From Tillus elongatus (taxonomy: Eukaryota; Arthropoda; Insecta; Coleoptera; Cleridae): a stretch of 64,000 nt of DNA. Position numbers and translations under genes: made by a program. The notes below the pieces were generated by a model, which saw only the letters and a list, made by a program, of their open reading frames with translations, ran no database searches and was not told the origin of the DNA. The stretch spans positions 70,595,082-70,659,081 of the forward strand of contig OZ023270.1 in NCBI GenBank assembly GCA_964006375.1. Direction: 5' to 3'. Below, one piece after another: positions 1 through 12,897 of this stretch (position 1 is its first letter; every line of letters begins with the position of its first letter).

Positions 1-477
1 GTGAATAGAGGTGTTGGGTGGAGAAGAACATAGTAAGGAAATTTGAGCGGAAAATGCGAAAGAAACAGCTTAGTTGGACCTTTTTAAGCTGCCTTTGTCC
101 AATTTTGCAGCTATACCTCCTTAAAATCCTGTTTACCACGCGCAGAACCTCTATATTCACCGCAGGTCACGTAGCTTTCTTAGGGGTTGCCCCAAAGGAA
201 TTTTTATCGTTTACATTGTGCTTATTTATGCATTGAGGGTGATTGTAGGCATGCATAAGGGAAAGGAGAACCCCCGCGACGAAGCAGCGAACCAAGATTT
301 TCAATTTATGTTTAAATTGTTATCTCATTTCATTTTTTAAAATATTTTCAAAAAATGATTCTGAGGTTGCCCTGTTTGTCAGTTTTACATAGTGAGCTGC
401 AGTATTTTGTCATTTTCAAAAAGTATGGATACAACAACCGTCAATAAGTGTTGGGAAGCGTCTTTTATTTATTTTTT
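1..477. other. Unassigned AT-rich sequence
   Basis: No repeat family from the rest of the window is recognised here. A 72-codon open frame at 18-236 (+) has no domain or motif I know and no clear coding signature. I treat it as chance. Confidence 0.4.
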
Positions 478-644
478 AGCTCCATATAAAATATAAATGT
501 TTTCAAATAATCGCTAACTGGGACTCTAAAATCGATCTCCAAGGTCCATCTAAATTTAAAGAATTAGTTTTAATAATATTTCTTACTAATAGTGTACAAT
601 TCTTATGAAAATTCACTACTCTAAGGCACGTGCTGCGTCCCGAT
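478..644 (+). repeat. HINE 3'-end fragment, short subtype
   Basis: The segment runs from AGCTCCATATAAA to a HINE-type 3' end (GAAAATTCACTA, then the decayed hairpin GGCACGTGCTGCGTCC). Nearly the same 165 bp occurs at 18536-18699. Both share an internal stretch containing GACTCTAAAATCGATC or a close variant that normal HINE bodies lack, so this is a distinct 3' subtype or a short MITE-like derivative. Confidence 0.6.
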
Positions 645-928
645 ATTTTTTTTATTCCGATATTTTCCAGGTGGGGGGTTTTAATTAGCACACCTTGTTT
701 GTATAAACATATAAAAATTGAAACCAACCCTAATATTTAATCGTTGTATTTTGCTGTTATAGCGATGTATGTTATGTTTAATAAGTTGCTAAGGTTACTG
801 TGTCACAATTTTGTTTGCACCCTGCACGTAGCTGCTACAATTAAATTAACGAGAAATAAACCAAGCCTTGTTAAATTACAAAATTTACGGAGACAGTGTA
901 TAATTAAGCCTATTCAGATTTTAACACT
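645..928. other. Unassigned AT-rich sequence
   Basis: Nothing recognisable apart from a short open frame at 744-959, which I consider random. Confidence 0.3.
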
Positions 929-1064
929 TTTAGTGAATTTTCTTAAAAAAATTCACTAATGAGGAGATCCCGACTTTTGAATTTTGAATATATTTTTTTT
1001 CAAATGAGCACTATTTAGGACCCCTGGAACCCAAATCCGAGGTCGGTTTCAGACTCTATATGTT

Positions 1065-1157
<93 letters not shown>

Positions 1158-2274
1158 TTATGTGTCACCTATAACTAAAAAAATAATGAACCGATTTTGA
1201 TAAAACTTGGTGAGTACCTTACTTTTGCAGGTGGCTTGGATAAGTTGGTTAGCCAAAAAAATCCGCCAACGTTTTCTTGGAAAATTTTGGATTTTCTTTA
1301 GAAAAAATATATATTTCCGGAATTAACAAAGCAAGGGCAACCAAATTGGGTACGCGGGTTTACACGATTATAAGTAAGTCATCCTCTAAAACTTAGCTCT
1401 GTAAGTTTAAGGACAAAAAAGTTACAGGCGTTTAAAGAAAAATAAATTTGAGTTTTCCTCAAAACATCGAAGTCGCGATTTAAAACGTCAAAATTGGTAA
1501 TATTTAGGCAATGAACCTGAAACTAATATGAGCTATGAAAGGAAAATGTCTCAAGAAGAATGTTTTACAAAGCCTGAAGTCTTAGTCTCAAACGCCAGTG
1601 TCCTTCATTTTACTAAAATATTTCCAAAAAATTCATTTTAAATAGACTCTTTCTCTGATGCTTTGGCAGTAGTGCTGGCTATAGAGTTTATCGGTTAATG
1701 GTATATCATGTTTGTCGAATTTTCGTAAAAAATATTTAAAACTCAATTTATCCGTTATTATGCAAGTTACGAAAAAAATTGTATACATTAATTATAGGGT
1801 GTCTTGAGCTACATCTTAAAAAATATTTCTACAATTACAGGCTGACCCATAAGTCATTGGTGATTTAAATTTTCTTGTTTTTAATCGAACACGCCTTATG
1901 TTATTGCATTTTTGCATTTTCCATCCAAATATAATACATCTTTGTAAGAAAAGAAATTTGGGACGCAACAAGTACGTTATGGTAGCGAATTTTCATTAAA
2001 TGCTTCAAATTTGAATGGATCAATTTGCTATTAACCTATAAGGTTGACCAAGAAACCAGTTTTTTCGGGAAACTTTAAGTTTACCTGCGGAAATTTTTGT
2101 ACATTTTCAAACAATAAAGTTATTCTGATGAAACATGGCATATTGTTTTTACTATGTAGGTTATACTGGTAACCAAATTTGATGCCCGCTTTCTTAAAAA
2201 AAAACACACACATATTTGCCATTAAAAACATTTTTATGATAATTCATTACCATAACGCACTTGCTGCGTCCAGC
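929..2274 (+). mobile_element. HINE (Helentron-like non-autonomous element), full length
   Basis: The 5' end TTTTAGTGAATTTTC is followed by its own inverted copy (AAATTCACTAAT), giving a terminal hairpin, then GAGGAGATCCCGACTTTTG. A (TA)n tract occupies about 1068-1149. The body contains the family phrases ending in AAGTTATAGG, TTTGACGTTTT and CACAGGCTG. From 1960 to 2274 lies the 3' module, which is bounded by inverted copies of the family's terminal sequence (GGACGCAACAAGTACG on the left, CGCACTTGCTGCGTCC on the right). It encodes no protein. Assignment to Helentron/HINE is inferred from the subterminal inverted repeats, central microsatellite and 3' hairpin, as known for Drosophila DINE-1. 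Confidence 0.7.
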
Positions 2275-3155
2275 CTTTTTCAACTCATGAATTATATGGA
2301 TCCTCTAAAAGTCATCGACAACCCTAAGCAAATATAAAAATAATTTCAGACAAGAAAATCAACATTTCAGCTCGAGTAAACCCTATCTCAATTTCCTACC
2401 TCTGACAGGGTAGAGATATGCTACCGGGCAAACTGCACGAGAAGACCCAAAGCTTCAGCTCTTTGGATTATATGTGCAGCTTGTTAAGTGAATTTTAACT
2501 CTTGCATCTCTTCCGACATATTACTAGATATATTGCCTGGTATTGCCGGCGGAATGAGATATTTAATATTGTCAAAGGGACGAACGTTCGAGGATCAAAG
2601 AAAATTGCCAAGCGATGTATATAGATTCCTTATCTACAGCAACTGCAATTAAAATTGAATTTCGTGAGAATTTCCATCACTATTTTCTGCATTTTACTAG
2701 AGGCAAAAGAGTATCTAGTGCGCTCGGCAACCTGAAAAATTGAAATGAGCATTGAAATTAAATGGCTGCACTTTTTTACACGTTCCACTGATGAAATTGG
2801 CTATTCTTGTTGAATTTCAGAAATGAGAGATATAAATTCTTTTCCATGTAAAATTTTAAATTGAGCTTCTCTATCCCTTTAAGCATAACGCATATTTCAT
2901 TAAACAAGTTTTAATTAAACTACAACGGAAAGCTCAGCTATAAATATCAAGTTTTATGTCACGCAACCAGGACAAACCAATAAATAGATTATTTTCTTAT
3001 TACACAATTTTAATAGAAACATTTTTACTCTCCAATGCTATGCGAGGTGTTATCTTTTTAGCTTTCTACAGTGTAGCACAGCCAAATGAAATAAATACAG
3101 ATCTGAAATATTGTACATATTTATGAGAAATCTCGCCAATATTAGATTAAAAAAA
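2275..3155. other. Unassigned intergenic sequence
   Basis: AT-rich, without a long open frame or recognised repeat. A GC-richer patch near 2385-2480 has no identifiable feature. Confidence 0.35.
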
Positions 3156-3860
3156 CTCTGAACGCAGCAAGTGCTTTATGGAGGTGAATTTTTATAAAAA
3201 TGCTTTGAATAGCAGATATGTCTTTATAATGCAAAGCAGTCATCAATTTCATTACCGGTATAACCTACATAGTAAAAACAATGTGTCGTATTTTATCAAA
3301 ATAACCTATTGTTTAAAAATGCACAAACATTTTCCGACAAGAAACTTTAAAATGTGGGTTTCCCTTAGGTTAATAGCAAATTGAGTTATTGAAATTTAAA
3401 GTATTTAATGAAAATTTGCTACCAAAACGCACTTACTGCGTTTCGATTTTTTTCTTACAAACAAATTTTGATAAGAAATGCAATCAAATAATGGTGTTCG
3501 AAAAATAATAATTTAGGTATCACCAACGACTTATAGACCAGCCTGTGACTGTCAAAATAATTTTATAAGATGCAGCCCAAGACACCCTATGATTAACTCA
3601 TAAAATTTTTCTTGTCTCTTGTATAATAATAATTATATTGAGCTTTACCGTAGAAATGCATCAGCCTTTATATACGTAAATAGATAAAAACTGAACGTAA
3701 ACCCGGATATGGATTCTAGGGGGCCTAGTTTACGCTCATTTAAAGTAATCTTTTTAAAATTCTAAAGTCGCGGTCTGGTTATTGATGAATTTTGTGTACG
3801 AAAATTAGCTAAAAAATATGGACCGTTAAACCATAAACTTAACTAAAACTACTTCCAAAG
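3156..3860 (-). mobile_element. HINE copy, composite, lacking the (TA)n tract
   Basis: Minus-orientation copy. Its 3' module is 3156-3445, bounded by AACGCAGCAAGTGC and GCACTTACTGCGT. The body phrase ATCACCAACGACTTAT follows near 3520. The 5'-type sequence (GGGGGCCTAGTTTACGCTCATTT) follows at 3715-3760, with no microsatellite between. Sequence past the 5' motif (GACCGTTAAACCATAAAC) is HINE body again, so this is a composite or internally deleted copy. Confidence 0.6.
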
Positions 3861-4197
3861 CATCAGAGAGAAAATAACTAACCTGTCGGATATTAGCCCT
3901 TTTTGTAAAACTTCGATCTTTTAAATCTGTTGACAAACATCACAAACACTGTTTAGTCCACCCACTAACATTAATAAAATCGTAAAGGAATAATTTGCAC
4001 TTGTATATTAAAATTCCCAAATAACACAAATAATTTGCCAACTAAAATTGAAAACGGATAAACGATCTAATAATATACGATAAACGTCAGTTACAGCGTA
4101 TAACTGACCTGCGCAATGATATCATATGTGCCGTTGCTAGGTAGCAACTGAGACATACTAGATCTCATATACCTATAAACCAGTTTTTTACCACTGA
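3861..4197. other. Unassigned AT-rich sequence
   Basis: No gene or recognised repeat seen. Confidence 0.3.
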
Positions 4198-4713
<516 letters not shown>

Positions 4714-5134
4714 GTCACCCTGCAACAGGAAAACTTAAAAATTTCACCCTTACATTCAACCCCCTTCGAGTGACAGTTGTAATCCCCAAAGTTTCAAATA
4801 GGAAGTAGGGGTTTCTGATACCTCATTTGAAAGCTCCCTCCGTTCTTTATTCAAAAATGGTATGGTTTTGAAATATATTACCTACAAAAATTAACAATAA
4901 AAAAAGAAATTCATTTGATTGACGAACGTCGCTACAACACACTGAAAACTTAATAGATAATCGCGTTTGATGTTTGATAATGTGGAAGCAAGCTAAATCA
5001 ATTTCCGTCTCCCTTTTGGACGGTATCAACTGAAAAAAACACATAAAAATATATCAACATTCTTCATAGTTGGCAATGTTAGTTTTGTTTGAAACGCCTT
5101 ACCAACTCGGAAAATTGATTTATTTAAAAGACAT

Positions 5135-5760
5135 ACATAATATAACAATTCTACAGATGATTGATTACTGAGATAAAACACGATCACAAATCAAAATTGC
5201 TCGCCTTTTAAAAAAAAATCCCGATTGTTCACCTATATCCCCAGGAACAATTAGTAAAATTGTAAAGCAATTTCGCAAGCTTGGACATGTAGGCAGAGGT
5301 TCTGGAATTGTAATTGAGCACGTTGAATGTCTGCACGTTCCGCCCTTCGGAGGGGGCCTAAAGCCGTTGATCTCGTGTCCATGCGATGTTGGGCACGTTA
5401 AAGATCCCTACTCTCCTTACAGAAAGGCAGGGGTTAAAGAAAGAAAACACACACACAAGCAGCCACAACATTGGATGTTAGGCATTCATCGATTATTCGA
5501 ACACTAATAGAAAATAAAATGCATCCCTTTAAATTAATACAAACTCAGGAATTCATGGAAGACGATTTTGATAGAACGTCTTTTTGAGAACAAATAATGG
5601 AAATGGTAGATAACAATGTGATCCAACTAGAAAATGTTTTGTTTTCTGATCAGCGAAGTTTCACACCTCCGGTCATACTAACTGTGGAACTTGTCGCTAC
5701 TAATCTAAAGAGAATCCACATTGGATGAGAGGGAACACACGCAAGAGTGAACTATGTACC
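5135..5760 (+). pseudogene. Decayed mariner-type transposase, interrupted by a SINE-like insert
   Basis: Two conceptual segments resemble the mariner family of this window. An N-terminal helix-turn-helix stretch at 5165-5300 reads like RSQIKIARLL and ISKIVKQFRKLG. After an insert (5310-5455), a central stretch reads SSIIRTLIENKMHPF, then EDDFDR, then LFSDQRSF, the equivalent of the first catalytic Asp (FSDE). No second or third catalytic Asp is visible. Stops and frameshifts are frequent. The DNA breaks off at 5750 where HINE body begins. Assignment rests on similarity to the copies at 19.5 and 27.1 kb. Confidence 0.55.
5310..5455 (+). repeat. SINE-like element copy A
   Basis: About 145 bp, GC-richer than its surroundings, with the phrases GTTGAATGTCTG, CGTGTCCATGCGATGTTGG and GCACGTTAAAGATCCCTAC, then CAGAAAGGCAGGGGTT and a short A/CA-rich tail. 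It interrupts the decayed transposase. A second copy lies inverted at 24040-24205. The invariant middle and short length suggest a SINE with a conserved central domain. I see no clear polymerase III box A/B, so the class is uncertain. Confidence 0.5.
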
Positions 5761-7503
5761 CAAATTTAGGTCTTAAGTTAAAAGACAAAAAAGTTATTGA
5801 CATGTAAACGAAAAAAATGGGGTTTTCCTCAAAACGTCAAAGCCGCGATTTTAAACGTCAAAGTTGGCAGCATTTAGGCAAATAACCTAAACAAATACGG
5901 GTTATGTAAAGAAAATGTTGCAAGAAAAGTGTTACACAAACTCGTAAGTTTGAGCTTAAATCGTCATTGTCCTTCATTTTACAGAAATGTTTCCAGAAAA
6001 TTCATTTCAAATTGACCCTTTCTCTGATGCTTTGGCAGTAGTTTTGGTTAAGTTTATGGTTTAGCGATCTATAATTTTTAGCTAATTTTCGTAGAAAAAA
6101 TCGTTGATGAGGAGACCGCGACTTTTGAATTTTAAAAATATTTATTCAAATGAGTGCAAACTAGGCTCCCTAGAATCCATATCCGGGTTTAGTTTCATAT
6201 ATACGGGATGACGCTTTTCTAAGGTAAAACTAAATATAATTGTTATTATACAGGGCCTTAAGTTAAGCAACCCGGCCATACACGGTTGTACAACCTGAAT
6301 AAATGAAATCCCTAAGTTGCCAGTGTCGTCTCATATTTCCTTTGGGGTTTTATAAAAAATTATAATAAGTTGAAACAGTAAATGTCTTAAATGTATTTAT
6401 TATTTAGAATTTTTAACAGCAAGTCTGCTTATGTATGATTTACTGTTATTGATTGTTAAAAAAATAAATTAAAAACATAATAAAATATTACTTTTATTTT
6501 GTATACATATCAAAATTTTGTAATGTACGTAAACAAATTGAGGTCCGGTCATTTACGGTTTTAGGAATGTGTATTGTGTAACATGTAACAAATATGTACC
6601 TGTTTGGGCAGATTACCGACGAACAGACTTGGTAGGGCTTCGTTCCATGCGATTTCGAATATCGTCAACAATATAACATACATACCTACACTTTTAACTT
6701 ACGTAAAAACGCAATGAAAATGCTAAGTTTTGATAAAAACTGTTTATTTTAATTGTCCAACAGATAGAAAATTATTTGAAGAAGGTAAACACTGGTCGAA
6801 CCTGGAAAATGCACAATATACATATAAAATAACCGCCAAAAGGGAATTGAGCGCCAATGGACTGAACTGTCAATTGTCAATTGATTTAGTAACTTTAGGG
6901 TCCCTGTCTAGTGGTTTTTTGGGTTACTTTTTGACTCCCAACTCATAAAATCATATTTCACTAAGAGAGATACAGAATCCGGTCACGTGGGACTCTGGAA
7001 TTAATGAAGGCCCTGTACAAGATGCGAGAAAAAACTGTATACACATAATTATAAGATGCCTTGAGCTGCACCTTATAAATTTTTTTTTTGACAATCACAG
7101 GCTGGCACATAAGTCGTTGCTGATACTTACAACATCCCCCATATTGTTACATTTTCGAATTTTTTTATCAAAATATGATGCATGTTAGTAATAAAAAAAA
7201 TTGAGACGCAGTAAGTGCGTTTTGGTAGCGAATTTTCATTAAATACTTTAAATTTCAATAACTCAATTTGCTTGCTATTCAACTAAGGTTGGTTGGTTAG
7301 AAAACCAGTTTTCTCGGAAACATTTAAAGTTTATTTTGGAAAATTTTTGTACATCTTCAAACAATAAGTTCTTTTGATAAAATATGGACATTGTTTCTAC
7401 TATATAGGTTATACAGGTAATCAAATTGCTGCCTGCTTGCATTAAAGAGTAAAGAGACATATTTGCCACTAAAAATATTTTTATGAAAATTGGCTACCAT
7501 AGT
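5742..7503 (+). mobile_element. HINE copy split by a MITE
   Basis: The body starts near 5742 (ACCCAAATTTAGGTC) and continues to 6250. An internal 5'-type end (AGCTAATTTTCGTAG, GATGAGGAGACCGCGAC) lies near 6095. A 765 bp MITE interrupts it, and the body resumes at 7016 (AACTGTATACACATAATTATAAG). The 3' module runs from about 7200 (GACGCAGTAAGTGCG) to 7500, where the terminal hairpin is lost. There is no (TA)n tract. Confidence 0.6.
6251..7015. mobile_element. 765 bp TA-flanked MITE (CAGGGCCTT termini)
   Basis: The ends are CAGGGCCTTAAG and its inverted counterpart CTTCATTAATG-type sequence ending AAGGCCCTG. Each end is flanked by TA (6249-6250 and 7016-7017), and HINE sequence resumes directly on both sides. 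This is the signature of a non-autonomous Tc1/mariner element. The 72-codon open frame inside (6730-6948) has no recognisable motif. Confidence 0.7.
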
Positions 7504-8127
7504 TGATTCCTGTGAAATAAAAAGGCCAGCTTCCGAAAATCTGAGCAGTTTGATTTATGTTTACCCCACACGATAAATAATACATGCTTATTATAAACAT
7601 CATTATTCCAAATCGCACACAAAGTCTTCTGCGGCCTATGTCATCACCAGATTAATGAATGAGAATGAGGGAAGACAGAAGATAATATAAATGAATGTGC
7701 GTGAATTGAAGGATGGCATTTAACCGTCGGTCTGGCACGGCGTATAGAGGCCCATACATAAAGTAAATTCCCGAATCTGCGATACGCCGGATATGGTCAA
7801 GTTAAGACAGCAACAGTCAGTGACAAATCTATGCCTTTCAACCCTTCCGCTCGCGCTGTGGCCAGATCACCCCCCGAATCTTCTCAACCCCTATTCACTA
7901 TGTCGCACCGCCACCCTCCTCCCAGCGGAGAAGCGACCGTTGCTGTCTCTACGTCACAATATGACAGCGGTGCGTCCTCTGAATACAAATACGCATAAAT
8001 GTAAGGACATTTCGAATAACGATACTTCTTGTTCTGTCTGGTCTACCGTTGGTGATTAGGAATCTCTGTTTGAAGGTATGGAATTAGCATGAAATCGGCT
8101 TTATTTAAATTGGAAGTGTATCGCAGA
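7504..8127. other. Unassigned sequence with a GC-richer core
   Basis: The stretch at 7690-8050 is less AT-rich than the rest and carries an 88-codon frame (7793-8059, +). The protein shows no domain, and I find no splice or repeat evidence. It could be unique host sequence or an unrecognised element. Confidence 0.3.
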
Positions 8128-8180
8128 TAAAGTGGTGAGTTTCGTAGTTAGAGCATTGACCTGATAATACTGTGGGAGCC
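8128..8180 (+). repeat. tRNA-Ile-like fragment, possible SINE head
   Basis: The segment contains TAGTTAGAGC (D-arm-like) followed by CCTGATAATAC, resembling an anticodon loop with GAT. No box B (GGTTCRA) follows, so it is not a tRNA gene. Confidence 0.25.
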
Positions 8181-8344
8181 AAAATAATTTGTTAATTTAT
8201 AAAAATCAATAAAGAAATTAATGTGTCTCAAATGTAAAAATTAATGACAACATTTAAAAAGAAGGCTTTGGAGATATTTGACAACTGTTTGATAGTTAGG
8301 GAGCAGACATTCTAAATGAGTTTTTCAATATTTTTTTTCAAACT

Positions 8345-10774
8345 AAAGTTTTTTAATTTTTTTTTATTTCAACAAACACCACGAGGGCTTACATCCTAAA
8401 TACTATCGTACCGTGGGTGTCGACAAGAAGGAAAGAGGCAACTTGTTAATTCTGGACTTGAAGGTTTGGAGGTTCGGGGGAGAAGGAAAAACATGTGCCG
8501 GCAAGGAATTCCACAACTTGTAAGTTCTCGGGACAAAAGAGCGGGCATAACAAGATGTTCTATGTCTGGTGACCTGGGCAGTAAAAGGGTGCATTCGCTC
8601 TGTTCCCCTGGTAGATCTGTTGGGGGCAGCAAATGGAGGAACTATGGAAGAAAGCTCCTCTGAGTAGTGCCCAGATATCTATAAAAGAGAGAGAGGTCAC
8701 CAACGGCACGTCGGTGGGCAATGGATGGCAGCCTTTGGGTGAGGGTAGGGTCACCGATGAGATGTATACCTCTCTTCTGAATGGAGTCCAGGATGGCGAG
8801 TGTAGCAGCGGCAGCAGCACCCCAGATGTGGGAGCAGTATTCGAGGTTTGGTCTTATTTGTGAAATATATAAAGTATAGAGATTAGCTGGTGAAAAGTAT
8901 TTGCGAGCCCGGAAGAGAAAACCTAATTTCTTAGCAGCCCCTTCTGCAATTGATGTGACATGTTGGTGCCAATTGAGATTTCGATCCACAGAGACGCCAA
9001 CAAGTGAAAAGGACTCATTACTTGGAATAACTTGGTTGTTTATTGTGATGGGCCTAGGGCTGGTGTATCTCTTATGAGAAAGAAAGCAAGACTGTGATTT
9101 GGTGGGGTTGAATTGTACAAGATTTCTACTTCCCGTCTAATATTTTTTTGGAGATCCACGGAGATAGAACCCTCCACGAGTCTGCGATCCTCATCTAATT
9201 GGGCTAAAGAGACAGGCTTAGAATATTGTATATTTGAATGGAGGGTGCTGTCGTCCGCGTAACTGTGAACTGGGTTGGTTGTGCTAGAGAGGAGGTCATT
9301 GATGTGGAGAATAAACAAAGTAGGGGCTAAAGTTGAACCTCGAGGAACTCCTGCATTAATTGGATACAGTTTAGACGAATGGCCATCCACGACAACAGAA
9401 ATGCTCCGGTTGCAGAGGAAATTTGCTGTCCACGTACAGAGTTTTGGTGGTAGGCCATAGGCCGGAAGTTTATTAAGCAGCGCTGCGTGCCAGACCTGGT
9501 CGAATGCTTTGGATATGTCTAGAGCGACAATCTGGGATTCACCGTGTAGTTCCAAGAATGGGTGATAAAGGAAAGGAGGTCGGCAGTTGATCTGCGCTGT
9601 CGGAATCCATACTGCCTGTCGTGGATTAGACTGTGTTTTTCAAGAAATTTTAGTAATTCGGTGTTTATATACTTTTCCATCACTTTAGAGACGACTGAAA
9701 GGAGAGAAATAGGCCTGTAGTTGCTAGGAAGCGCTTTGTATCCTTTCTTGGGAACGGGTTGTACTCGAGCAGTTTGCCAGTTACTAGGAAATATGCCTCT
9801 ATTGTAAGATGTCTGAAAAAGACGAGTCAGGACAGGAGCAAGTTCTGGTGCGCATTTTTTGAGAACAATTGCTGGGATCTCGTCAAGGCTAGAGGCTTTT
9901 CTAGTATTAAGAGAAGAGAGCATCTTTCGTACCTTTTTAGTTTTGAAAACGATATCCGTCATTTAATGCGCGATATTGGGGACTGTTGGTGGTTGAACAT
10001 TTGGAGGTGTGTTGAGAGTAGAATTGCCGGCGAACAAAGAGGCAAAAAGTTCAGCCTTGCCCAGGGCGTTAGAAACAATCTCATCCCCTGAGACAAGGGG
10101 TGGGAATGCTCTTGCAGAAATTATTCCCAATAGAATTAGCAAGATTCCAGAAGGGTTTGCTGCCGCTGGAGCTTATGAGGACTCTGTTTTTGACGTGGTT
10201 ATTAAACGAGTCTTTTGCCTCAGAAAGAATGCGAACATAGCGGTTTCTTACATCGTTAAATGCTTGACGGTGGTTTTCTTGACTGGGATTGTGTATAAGC
10301 TTTTTGTGAGCTTTGACCTTTTTAAGTCTGGCCTTGTCACAGGATTTAAAGGGCCAGGGCTTTTGAGTGGCTGCAGAGGTTTTGTGTGTACGTGGAATAA
10401 ATAATTCCATGCCAGCTTGGATAATTTCGGTCACGTTTTGTGAGATATCAGACGGGTAAGGATGAGTGAAGCAGACAAACGCCCATGGAAATGAGGAGAA
10501 GTAATCCCGCATTTCGCCCCAGTTCGCGGAGTTGTAGTGCCAAACGATACGTGGATGACTGTGTGACCTCGGGTTGCATTGCGCAGGAAGCAGTGACCAT
10601 GCCGTGGTCTGAGCGACCAAGGGGGGCGGTGACTGATATCTTATAGCAGTCCGGATTTGTAGTAAGAAGGAGATCCAAGGGATTTGAGCTGTGTGTTGGG
10701 ATGCGAGGAAAGTAAGTAGGTTGCTGAACCCTATTGACTAAATAATATGTATGTCGAATACAAATGTGCAACAT
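8345..10774 (-). mobile_element. CR1/Jockey-group LINE copy 1, 5'-truncated
   Basis: Minus-strand non-LTR retrotransposon. The plus-strand T-run at 8347-8368 marks the 3' poly(A) end. The 5' side (10600-10774) stops inside the endonuclease, whose C-terminal SDHGMV motif is visible. Copy 2 at 13271-15565 is closely related. Both diverge just outside the T-run, which supports this as the true 3' end. Confidence 0.8.
8396..10774 (-). pseudogene. LINE ORF2 remnant: endonuclease C-terminus, reverse transcriptase, C-terminal domain
   Basis: The polyprotein is read in several frames. From the 5' side: endonuclease tail and linker (10774-10081, SNPLDLLLTTN, SDHGMV); RT fingers and palm (9962-9519, ALPSNYRPISLLSVVSK, QYGFRQRRS); palm with the catalytic SYADDS motif (9555-9040, LDISKAFDQVWH, GVPRGS); thumb and tail (8989-8396, HVTSIAEGAAKKLG, YFSPANLYTLYIS, PRTYKLWNSLP). 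A frameshift near 9555 is explained by loss of 13 bp between two GTTCCA repeats still present in copy 2 (around 14449-14462). YADD is intact here although the frame is broken. Full-length ORF2 in this group is roughly 900 residues, so the 5' part is missing. It is non-functional. Confidence 0.8.
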
Positions 10775-11581
10775 TTCATTTAGGTTGGCTTACGTCGCTT
10801 AAGGTAGCTCACTGTTTAGTCGAAAATTGTCAAAGGAGCTCAATACATTGAAAAGGTTGGCGAGCACTGCTCTAGGGTGTCGTCGTGAGGTAAATGTGGA
10901 AAATGATCCGAGCTTACATTGGGTGCACCACTTCCAGAATAAAACAGCTTAGATAAGTTGCGTAGGTACTAGCCAACAGTTTAGATTATTTTATGTTTAT
11001 TTCGTTTATAAATGGCCATCAAACTTATGTGACTACTACAATTATACTGTTTTCTTTATATGATTTCTACGAAGACTACTGTTGTTGAATTTGGTACATC
11101 ATTTTATCATTTTCTACGACGATAAACTTGATGTTAGTTGTTTCCAGTAATTACCTGCATGAAATTCTAAGAACATGAAGTTTGTATTTTGTATGATTAT
11201 AATTTATAAACGTGTTTCTGGTCATTTTTATTAACTGCTAAGAAACATTTAATTGCCTGACAACTGTATTTATAATTATTGTACGTGTTCATATGAACTT
11301 GATATATTCGAATCCGTGAAATGTGGAATAGACGTCATTTATTTCGACAAAATGTATTTTTTAATGTTATTGGCATTTGCAGCCACTAAATTCATGCTAC
11401 TAATTTGAAAATAAATTAGTACTACACGTCAAGGTGTCCACAACTAGCTTCCGTAGAATAGGTGATGTATGTTTGGTTATTTTTGCATTTTGCACATAAG
11501 ATCAAAGAAGAGTGATATTTTGTGGTCATAAAGCCTAGTGCAATGAACAAAATTCTAGATATTGACAAAAAAAATCTAGCT
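10775..11581. other. Unassigned AT-rich sequence
   Basis: 10775-10960 is moderately GC and may be a diverged LINE flank. The rest is AT-rich with no coding or repeat signal I can name. Confidence 0.3.
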
Positions 11582-11707
11582 TTTAGTGATTTTTCTTAAA
11601 AAAAATCAATAATGAGGAGATCTTGACTTTTGAAAAAACTTCTTCAAATGAGCGCTAATTAGGCCCCCGAGAACACATATCCAGGGGTCAGTTTCAATTT
11701 TAATATG

Positions 11708-11783
<76 letters not shown>

Positions 11784-12897
11784 TATCACACCGATAACTC
11801 AAAAAATAATGGGCTGATTTTGATTAAATTTGGTGAATACCTTTCTCTTGCGAATGGCTTGGATAAGTTCGTTAGCCAAGAAAATTGGCCCAGGTTTTCT
11901 CGGAAAATTTTGTATTTTCTTTCGAAAAAAAATTATATCTCCCGAATTAACAAAGTAAGTGCAACCAAATTTGGTACACGGGTTTATATCATTATAGGTA
12001 AGTTATCTACCAAAATTTACCTCTGTAGGTCAAAAGACAAAAAGTTATAGGGATTTAAATAAAAATAAATTGGGGTTTTCCACAAAACGCCAAAGTTGCG
12101 ATTTAAAACGTCAAAATTGGCAACATTTAGGCAAAGAACTTGAATCTAATACGGGCTATGGAAAGAAAATATCTGAATAATAATGTTTTGAAAACCCTGA
12201 AGTCTTAGTTTCAACCGTCATTGTCCTTCATTTTACTAAAATATTTCCATAAAATTCATTTCAAGTAGACCCTTTCTCTGATGTTTCGCAGTAGCCTTAG
12301 GTGTAGAGTTTATCGTTTAATGGTATATAATTTTTGTCGAATTTTCATAAAAAAATCAATAAAGCTCAATATATCCGTTATTATACAAGATATGAAAAAA
12401 TTGTATACACTAATTATAGGGTGTCTTGAGCTACATCTTAAATAACATTTCTACAATCACAGGCTGGCCCATAAGTCGTTGCTGATACAAATTCTCTTTT
12501 TCTTTTTAATCAAAAACGCCTTATGTTATTGCATTTTTGCATTTTCCATCGAATTATAATGCATGTTTGTAAGACAAGAAATTCTGGACGCAGCAAGGGC
12601 GTTCTGGTAGCGAATTTTGGTCAAATTCTTTATATTTGAATAGCTCAATTTGCTATTAACCTATAAGGTTTACCAAGAAACGAGTTTTTTCGGGAACACT
12701 TTAAGTTTACTTTCGGAAATTTTTGTACATTTTCAAACAATAAAGTTATTTTGATGAAACATGGCACATTGTTTTTACTATATAGCTTATACTGGTAAAC
12801 AAATTTGATGCCTGCTTTCTTAAAAAAACACACACATATTTGCTATTAAAAACATTTTAATGAAAATTCACCACCATTACGCACTTGCTGTGTCTAG

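Noticed and set aside
18..236. 72-codon frame at the left edge
   Set aside because: No motif, no codon bias evident, and no supporting context.
6730..6948. 72-codon frame in the 765 bp MITE
   Set aside because: Too short for a transposase and has no catalytic motif.
8128..8180. tRNA-Ile gene
   Set aside because: No acceptor stem or T-arm (box B); only a D-arm and anticodon-like stretch.
11820..12050. Recurrent open frames from HINE bodies (KFGEYLSLANGLDKFVSQENW and similar)
   Set aside because: They recur in many copies but on either strand relative to position, without a consistent start or conserved length. Similarity reflects DNA homology of a non-coding repeat.
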